Below, one piece after another: positions 57,706-64,000 of a stretch of 64,000 nt of DNA (its first letter is position 1; every line of letters starts with the position of its first letter). Position numbers and translations under genes: made by a program. The stretch is from the NCBI GenBank assembly GCA_010015655.1, contig ML976683.1, positions 691,014 to 755,013 of the forward strand, read 5' to 3'. Under the pieces are notes generated by a model, which ran no database searches, was not told the origin of the DNA, and was given only the letters and a program-made list of their open reading frames with translations. The DNA is from Bimuria novae-zelandiae CBS 107.79 (lineage: Eukaryota; Ascomycota; Dothideomycetes; Pleosporales; Didymosphaeriaceae).

Positions 57706-57708
57706 GGT

Positions 57709-57862
57709 TGTGTGCGTACCACAGCAGGAGGCGAACTGGGTTAATTGCTATCTAGTAAAGTCAGAGTGGTTATATACATAAAGTGGAGTATCTAGAAGAT
57801 TCTAGATCAGCAGGGTCACATGACTGTGTGACGACATAGTCAAGTTGTGATGTTAGCTAACA
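57709..57862 (-). repeat. 3' LTR of COP4 (about 154 bp)
   Basis: Ends TGTTAGCTAACA at 57862 beside the polypurine tract. The start at TGTGTGCG is the best TG near the change in sequence character and is uncertain. Confidence 0.55.
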
Positions 57863-57899
57863 CACCCCCCCAGCTTAAGTAAATTACAGAAACGAAAGC

Positions 57900-60800
57900 T
57901 AAAAAAGGAGTGACTCTAAGCTCTTAGTGATCTCTACGTGTGTTCCTCTAGTACCACCCCCCGAGCTCGTTTAATATAATATCTTCTGAGTCTGTTTAAG
58001 GCTCTAGTAATGCTAAAATATTGCTGAGTCCTAGCTGGCGTACAAAGCTGGCGTGCTTTTGGCGTGGAAAGATCTTTGTGAGGCCGTTAGCTGGCATTTC
58101 TACGGTAGGCTTCCATTTAATCTGCAATCTGCCTTCTAATACTTCCTAACGTATCTAGTGGTGGTGCACGTCTACGTGCTTAAGCTTTATCTAAAGCTTA
58201 TCAACTATCTTAGTTATAATTAAGACAGTTTGCTAGTTATCGCACTAGAGCGATAGTATAAACTCTAGGTCGAAATAAATTGCCTAAAAGAAGCGTTGCC
58301 ACCACTCTATCTCTCCTCCTACTAGTAATAGAGATAGTAGCTTAGCCTTAGTAGTTAATTTCGTAACTAATCGCTAAATTGTCGCTTTCTAATTAATAGG
58401 TAGGCCGTAGAGCTTGAAAAGATAGCCTTAGGAACTTCGACGAGTGTGTGGCTTATTTGCAAAGGCCGCATCTAATACGCTATAGAACAACAGTTCTAGT
58501 TCTTGCTAAGCCAATTCTAGTGTTAAGATACTTGTAATTCCGCCTTATATATCTACTAATGCACGAATAGCAAGGTTCTTTATACTAATTAGGTATCGCC
58601 AAACATACTGCGCTGCGTGCATATACTTCTATCTTAGATTCTAAAGATAACGTGCTAGTATTAAGTGTGCTCGCGCGACGTCTAGGCGTGTTAAGGTTAA
58701 GATATATGCTAGTAAGCTAACTAATTACTAATATCTATGTATTCGTGCTGCGCTTAGTTCCTCTATTAAAGGCGTAAGGTTGTTTTCCATTAATAGTACG
58801 TCTAAATATTGTCTATTAAGCTTAAGGTCAAACTTTATTACAATCTTATTAATAAATAAGTCTTAGATTAAGTAGATAGATCTTGTGAGCTCTTCTCGAA
58901 TAACTCGAATTCCTAGGAACTACTTAAGCTCTCCTAGCTCGCGAATGTTATATGTGTTAAGTAGCTATTGCTTGAACGCTTAGTAGGCGCTTATATTAAG
59001 TAGATATACGAGGACAACAATATTATTAACATAAAAGAACATAATTAACTGCTTATTCGTGAATAAACATGGAACTCCTGGTACTAGCCTTAAGCCGAGC
59101 TTCTTTAAGGTTAATAATAGCTCTTAGTACCAAAGCAGCGGTGCTTCCTTAAGGCCATAGAGTGCTTATTGCAACTTAAGAAGCTTACTAAATATGTCTA
59201 TAAATCCTTCTAGGGTATAGTAGTACATCTTTCGCGGTAGTCGAGCGTTAAGAAAGGTATTTAATGTGTTAAACTAAAATATTAGTAAGCTAAAGGCTGC
59301 TGCTAAAGCAATAAGTGCTTAAAACACTTTTATAGCAAGTGTTATAGCATACGTGTCTCCCTACGTGTCTTATAGGTCTCCTCGTACGCAGAGTCGTGCC
59401 TTAAACTTGTATAGATATCTGTCTTTATTAAACTTGTACGTAAAGACCTATATTAGGGGTAGTATCTTAGTATTTGCTATAGCTAATGTTGCCTTAGTGC
59501 GCTTAAAATAGTGCTTTTTCTAGTAGCTCTTAAACTCTACTCAAACTGCCTAGGTAAACTCTACGCTAAATAGATAATTCTTAAAGTCTTTCTAGCGCTT
59601 AGGCGGTGGTGGTAGCTAATTGCGATAAAGCCTTATCTTTAGTAGTTCTCTAGCTAGCTTTACTAGGGCTGTCGGATTTATTGCGACTATAAAAGCTATA
59701 TAGTATATAGCAAAGGCCTAATTTAGTGGCTTCCTTGCTCATTTGCCTGCTACAATATTGCTGCTGCTTCTAACCTCGGGATCAGCTATTCTGGGTGCGT
59801 TGTTTCTCTGCCGATCTGGAACATATTCGTCTGAACTTGCCCATCCTTTTGGTAGAGTTGAAGGTGCCTGGTGGCCTAATAGGATCGGCATAAGTGGCCC
59901 TTGTGCTTAACTAGTAACATTCTCCTGCTGCGGTGCTCTGACATGTATTGTTGGGCCATCTTCTTCTTAATTAGACTGCATGTCTTGGAGCAGTTGCTCT
60001 TGCAACTGTTGCTTAGTGTTCTGCTCTTCTATAGTTTGCTGGTCATCCTGCGCATCCTGCGCATCTGTGTTGAAGATATCCTCGCCTTCCTCCTGCTAAG
60101 GCGGCGCTATGTTGCCACGAATTGATGGCTCGGCGTCGGTAGATAGGCCATATAAGGCTCATCCTCCTTGCGATTAGGTATGGTGTAAAGCCGTGACTGC
60201 ATCGGCTCAATTAGATCAGTTAAAGTGGCCTGTGTGTCTTGGGAGTGAGGTATATCTAAAACCTCAATTTCTTCCTGTGTTATAGCCTCCCTCTTTAAGT
60301 TATCACCAAAACGACTTTCGCGCTTAAAAATCACGTCTTGTACACGAATTACCTGGTCCTTTTTAGGTAGCCAAATGCGAAAAATGTTAGTAGAGTTATA
60401 TCTAACCAGATATCTAATAAAGGTGCGAGATTTAAGCTTATCAGCCTTCTTTAACTTTTTATTAAGAATATAAGCTTTGCATCTAATTGGAGCAAAATAA
60501 GCAACTAAAGGCTGCTTGCCGTGAACAAGCTTATAGGGCGTTTTCTAATAAATAGCTTTTGTTAGTGTGACATTGGCGATTTAAGCGGTAGTAATAGCTA
60601 GTTTATTTAATAGTGACTTTAGTAGTCCTGCTTAAATTCGAAGCGCTCTTACTTTTATAATAATAATATGTCCTGCTTTTTCTACTGCGCTAAGCTACTT
60701 AGCAGTATCTAGAGCTTATAACTTAATCTTAAAGCCTGCTTGCTTCGCAATATTATAGAGCTTAAGGCTATAGCCCCGCTTACTATTAATCTTAAGTATA

Positions 60801-61990
60801 ACTATAATGTACCTATACTAACGCTAGATCTTGTTAATTAATACTTTTAGCGCTGGCACTACTAAGTGCAGTGTCTTATCTATAAGTGTAATTACTTTAT
60901 GCCACTTTAAGTACTCGCACATAGCGTGTAGCAAGTATTAGTCTCTGTTATAGCAGGTCTCCCCTGTAGGGATAAGCTACACAAGATCGATTACAATGCG
61001 ATAAAATAGTCTCGTAGCCTATTCTTTAGGTTAGCGTCTGCTTACTTAAGCTGCCAATTTCGCTTTAATGCATGTGTCGCATTCTCGTAATTAAGGTGCT
61101 CGGGTATCTAGATCCAGAGCTATCCCTTTCACGTTCTTATTTACATAATTAATTACTTCCTTGCTTGCATGGGCAAATAACTTATAAGCTTTAATGTGGG
61201 ATGCTGTAATTAGGCGTCGATCCTCTCTCGAGGCCTTGTATGCTCGCCGAAGCGCTGTAGTAAAACTACTTAGCGTCGGTCGGTCGTTGTCCTCGGCATT
61301 AATAATCCAGTAGCCGTCCTTATGTTGTAGCAAGCAAATAACGTTTAACGGATAATACTAGTATATCACATCTCGTCCTGAGTCGAACTGCACACCTATT
61401 ACTTAGCATCTTAAGAGGCTTACAACGTTCGTGAAGAAACCTTCTACAAGAGCAATATTTATAAGTTAGATCTAACTTATACTATAAGGCAAGTTTACAT
61501 TAAAAGTAACTTTTCCCTAGGCTTATATAGGTACTATTAATCCTCCTGTAAAGAGAATATCCTCTAGTTCTGCCTTACGCGTCTCTGTCTATTCGAAACG
61601 GGTTAAGTTATAGATATAAATGTTAGAACTAGGGTCTAGAATCTATTAGTTAATAATTATAGGTAGCGCTTTCTACTACACCTGTTGTGGCTATATAATA
61701 GAGAATGAGCTATAAGCAGCAACCCTCTAATTATAACTTATTAACGTCTTTTTATTATTAAGCTTTATTAGCTTATCTGCCTTTTTTATGCTTATCCTAT
61801 CTCTTATAAGGATATTACTAATTTTCTTAACTTGCTCTAGGTCCTTTAAGGCCTCTATAACCTTGGCTTGCGTGGCCTGTACTGGTCGGAAGTTCTTTAG
61901 TCTCTTCGGATAGTCTAGGACTAGGTACTAGCAGTCCTTGTACCAGTGTTAGCTTTTACAGATACACTCTGGTTTTCCCTTTGGCGATCG
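57900..61990 (-). pseudogene. COP4 gag end, protease, integrase, RT and RNase H
   Basis: Right to left: gag knuckle ECICKS-HWYKDC near 61970-61930; protease WILDPSSN-like block near 61650-61620; a clean 80-codon patch LLQHKDGYWIINAEDN (61091-61333); integrase end FIRYLVRYNSTNIFRIW near 60430-60370 and QVIRVQDVIFKRE near 60350; a clean linker patch 60107-60334; RT with FYVNNIVVL near 59040-59010 (first Asp to Asn); RNase H to about 57950. Stops are dense outside the patches. Confidence 0.85.
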
Positions 61991-62030
61991 TTCTTTCTAT
62001 TCTTGGCTTTATTGTGCTAAAACGCCTAGT

Positions 62031-62206
62031 TGTCAGATAAAAAGCATATCAAGTTCGGAGGATCAGGGGTAGCCCGAAAAAGGCCAGGGATTAACCGAGA
62101 ACACACAGAACCTGCCGAGGGAACCCCGTAGACAGGAAAAACAACCCAATACATTAATTCAACCCCCCAAATCATCAGGACATCTATTAAGACGTAACAT
62201 CTAATA
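62031..62206 (+). repeat. 5' LTR of COP5 (176 bp)
   Basis: Starts TGTCAGATAAAA and ends ACATCTAATA, the decayed form of ATCTGACA seen in COP2. Middle part is GC-balanced. Confidence 0.8.
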
Positions 62207-62239
62207 ATTAAGAGTCTCACTGCCTTAACAAGAGCGAAA

Positions 62240-63950
62240 ATGGCAACCTAAAACCTAAATTAAACTAACGGAACAATTATTCTTCGCGATAACACTAAAT
62301 ACTATAGCTAGCTTAACTAACTACAAGCCCGCTGCGTCGCATACAATACATAGGCGCAAGTCGACCCCGATTTAGTAATTACCCCACTTACAGAGCCATT
62401 TAAGCCCGAGCTACCTAAGATAGCAGACTATACGCTAGCCGCAACCCTTCCAGACGGCGTCTTACTATTAAGACTATCCAAACTTTCGTCCGCTGGACTA
62501 AAGAGCTACAAAGAGGATTTAGACCTCTATAAACTCCAGATGGAGAAATACAAAATACAGTACACAAAGTACAAGACCGAAGTCGCAAGTTTATAGCAGA
62601 TTGTAGTATTTATCTAGTTATTAGTAGCACCGCATCTACAACGCACTTGCTGTCTCCCAGATACTACTATTAAAGAATAAATTATAAAGCTAAAAGCAAA
62701 AGTAAGAGTTACCTCTAAGTTTAAACAAGAGCAAGCGCGATAGCGATACCATAGCTTGTTAAAGCCTCTACGCATAGTAAATAACTAGGACACATAGCTT
62801 ACTAAATATAATTATGCTGTAACAGAGGCTAAGACACTAAACGTGTCCGATACCATATAATTCAATCCTATGGCTATAGACTTTATGTCAGCAGTAAACA
62901 AGATAGCTCTAGTATAGGCTATAACCTTCTAATTAAATGGAAAGGACCTACCCGGCATGGACCGAAAGGACATAATAGGACGTTTCTAAGAATATATAAT
63001 GCTAAATTATTTAATAACGCGAAATAGAAGCCAAAAGGCAGCATTCGCAACGGAAGACTTATCTTATCTTACTAAAAGTAGCTAAGCTGCCTAGAGCATG
63101 CAAGGGGATCCCTAACATGTAGAAACGGGAAACTCTTAGGGTACAAAACAGGGTAGACCCTAACATTAACGTATAGCTATAAAGGATAATAATCGTGCAC
63201 CTTTAAGCTCTTTAAACCCTTAACGAGGTAGTAGTAACTCCGCTAAAGCGGACGCTAATCGTGGTAAACCTGCTAGAGTAGGCACTAATAAAACCGCTAA
63301 GTGCCTAGCCTATAATATAAGACACCCTATTAAGGAATGCTTCTATCTCTACCCGGACAAAGCACTAGAATAGTAGGAGCCAAACCTAAGAATAGCTAAA
63401 TACGTTGCTCTAAAACAAGAGCACGATGCCGATTTTTAAAGTCTACTAAGAGCTTAAAGTAGACCTAGAACTAAGACTCTATCCTTCAAGAATTCCTATA
63501 CCCTAACTCCAGAAATTACTAATTAGTAACTAAATAGAAGATAGATTTTAAAGGTGCAAGCCGCCTATTCTGCGACCTTTACTATAGACTAATTTAACTA
63601 TCCTCTTTGGCGTTCTTTTATCCTTGACTCGGGCTCGACGTGCCACATCACGAACGACCCTAACCAGATTTAGAACTATTAGCCACCTACACAAGGCGAC
63701 TTTATATAGGCAGGCGACACTTAAATCTGGGTAAAGAAATACGGAACTGTTATCTTAAACCTAAAACACAAATAAGGAGCTAAAAGACTAGTACTACATA
63801 ACATAGCAATATGCCCAGACATACTATGTAACCTAGTCTCCTTCCAAGTGCTAAGGTAGAAGGGATTCTAGTAAGATACCTAATTAGAGCCCACTGCCCT
63901 AAAGCGACTAAATAGAACAACTATTAAAGAGCTTACTAAAATTTATAGAT
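62240..63950 (+). pseudogene. COP5 gag and protease
   Basis: From an ATG at 62240 the frame reads a copia gag (PLTEPFKPELPKIADYTLAA near 62390-62450, LYKLQMEKYKIQYTKYKTE near 62530-62585) with stops, and a knuckle CLAYNIRHPIKECFYLYP near 63305-63355, the same CX2CX3HX4C spacing as COP2. The protease is well kept: SFILDSGSTCHITND at about 63617-63660, then LNLKHK, LHNIAICPDILCNLVSF to about 63845. Integrase would follow outside the window. Confidence 0.85.
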
Positions 63951-64000
63951 AATAGGTATTAGAACACTAACCCGTGCACTATGCAGCGCACTATACGTAT

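Larger units (their letters stand above)
57709..62030 (-). mobile_element. COP4, Ty1/copia element interrupted in gag by COP5
   Basis: Left LTR about 57709-57862, polypurine tract AAGCTGGGGGGGTG (complement, next to 57862), then RNase H, RT, integrase, protease and gag in order on the minus strand up to 62030, where COP5 begins. The remaining gag and the 5' LTR lie beyond the window. Confidence 0.82.
47757..64000. other. AT-rich, RIP-degraded transposon compartment (right)
   Basis: Same character as the left block: stop-dense remnants of nested elements, with short unmutated patches at 49360-49635, 54380-54900, 55500-55890, 59750-60340 and 61090-61330. I see no host gene in it. Confidence 0.85.
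62031..64000 (+). mobile_element. COP5, Ty1/copia element, 3' truncated by window edge
   Basis: 5' LTR 62031-62206, then gag and protease on the + strand to the window end. The five bases before the LTR are CTAGT (62026-62030), one half of the expected target duplication. The sequence after the LTR (AATTAAGAGTCTCACTGCC) matches that of COP2 and probably includes the primer-binding site, so the two are related. Confidence 0.85.

Noticed and set aside
1..64000. Biosynthetic gene cluster, prokaryotic operons, CRISPR array, rRNA genes or telomeric repeat
   Set aside because: No corresponding domains or repeats were found on either strand.

Overview
The window looks like filamentous ascomycete DNA (Pezizomycotina; Dothideomycetes is my guess, not shown). 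About 56 of the 64 kb is AT-rich transposon DNA full of TAA/TAG codons. Where two copies of one sequence can be compared, nearly every difference is C/T or G/A, which is the mark of repeat-induced point mutation (RIP). Almost every element is a dead fossil, yet termini and target-site duplications (TSDs) can still be read, so the order of insertion can be rebuilt.

Left nest (1-39.06 kb). The oldest host is a + strand Ty3/gypsy, GYP3 (19634-22418, continuing at 38548-~39060). It is split by two minus-strand gypsies of one family. GYP1a (6167-19633) itself holds a second gypsy family, GYP2a (2798-6166), carrying the + strand copia COP1 (1-2797), and a solo LTR GYP2b (8200-16888), carrying copia COP2 (8458-16722), carrying hAT element HAT1 (10773-13795). 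GYP1b (22419-38542) has a Tc1/mariner in its left LTR (MAR1, 22828-26035), itself split by a pogo element (POG1, 23896-25784). It also has a small gag-only LTR element in pol (GAG1, 26907-32883), itself split by GYP1c (28543-32588), an internally deleted member of the same family as GYP1a and GYP1b.

Genic island (~39.79-47.75 kb). Base composition becomes balanced and RIP stops vanish. The best genes are on the minus strand: a 363-codon frame with one premature TAA (41315-42406), a two-exon 212-residue gene (43272-43970) and a 185-residue gene (45081-45638). The last two share a motif (GVA-[IM]-VK-[RK]-NKK, then DAF, then an acidic SDD/DDD-W block), so they look like neighbouring paralogues of a family I do not recognise. 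No metabolic cluster or housekeeping gene is visible.

Right nest (47.757-64 kb). Minus-strand copia COP3 starts with an LTR headed by four 29-bp tandem repeats. It is interrupted by POG2 (50265-52111), MAR2 (53691-54936) and a Mutator-like element (~55.74-57.7 kb). The last is cut by copia COP4 (~57709-62030), whose gag is cut by + strand copia COP5 (62031 to the window end).

The most rewarding signals are the TSD-supported nesting order, LTRs of one family that share R-U5 but have unrelated U3 regions (three of the unrelated U3s contain TCACGTGA), an antisense coiled-coil frame between pol and the 3' LTR of GYP1 elements, unmutated patches inside mutated elements, and the two-gene family in the island. 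Intergenic parts of the island (42407-43271, 43971-45080, 45639-46947) hold no other gene I can support.
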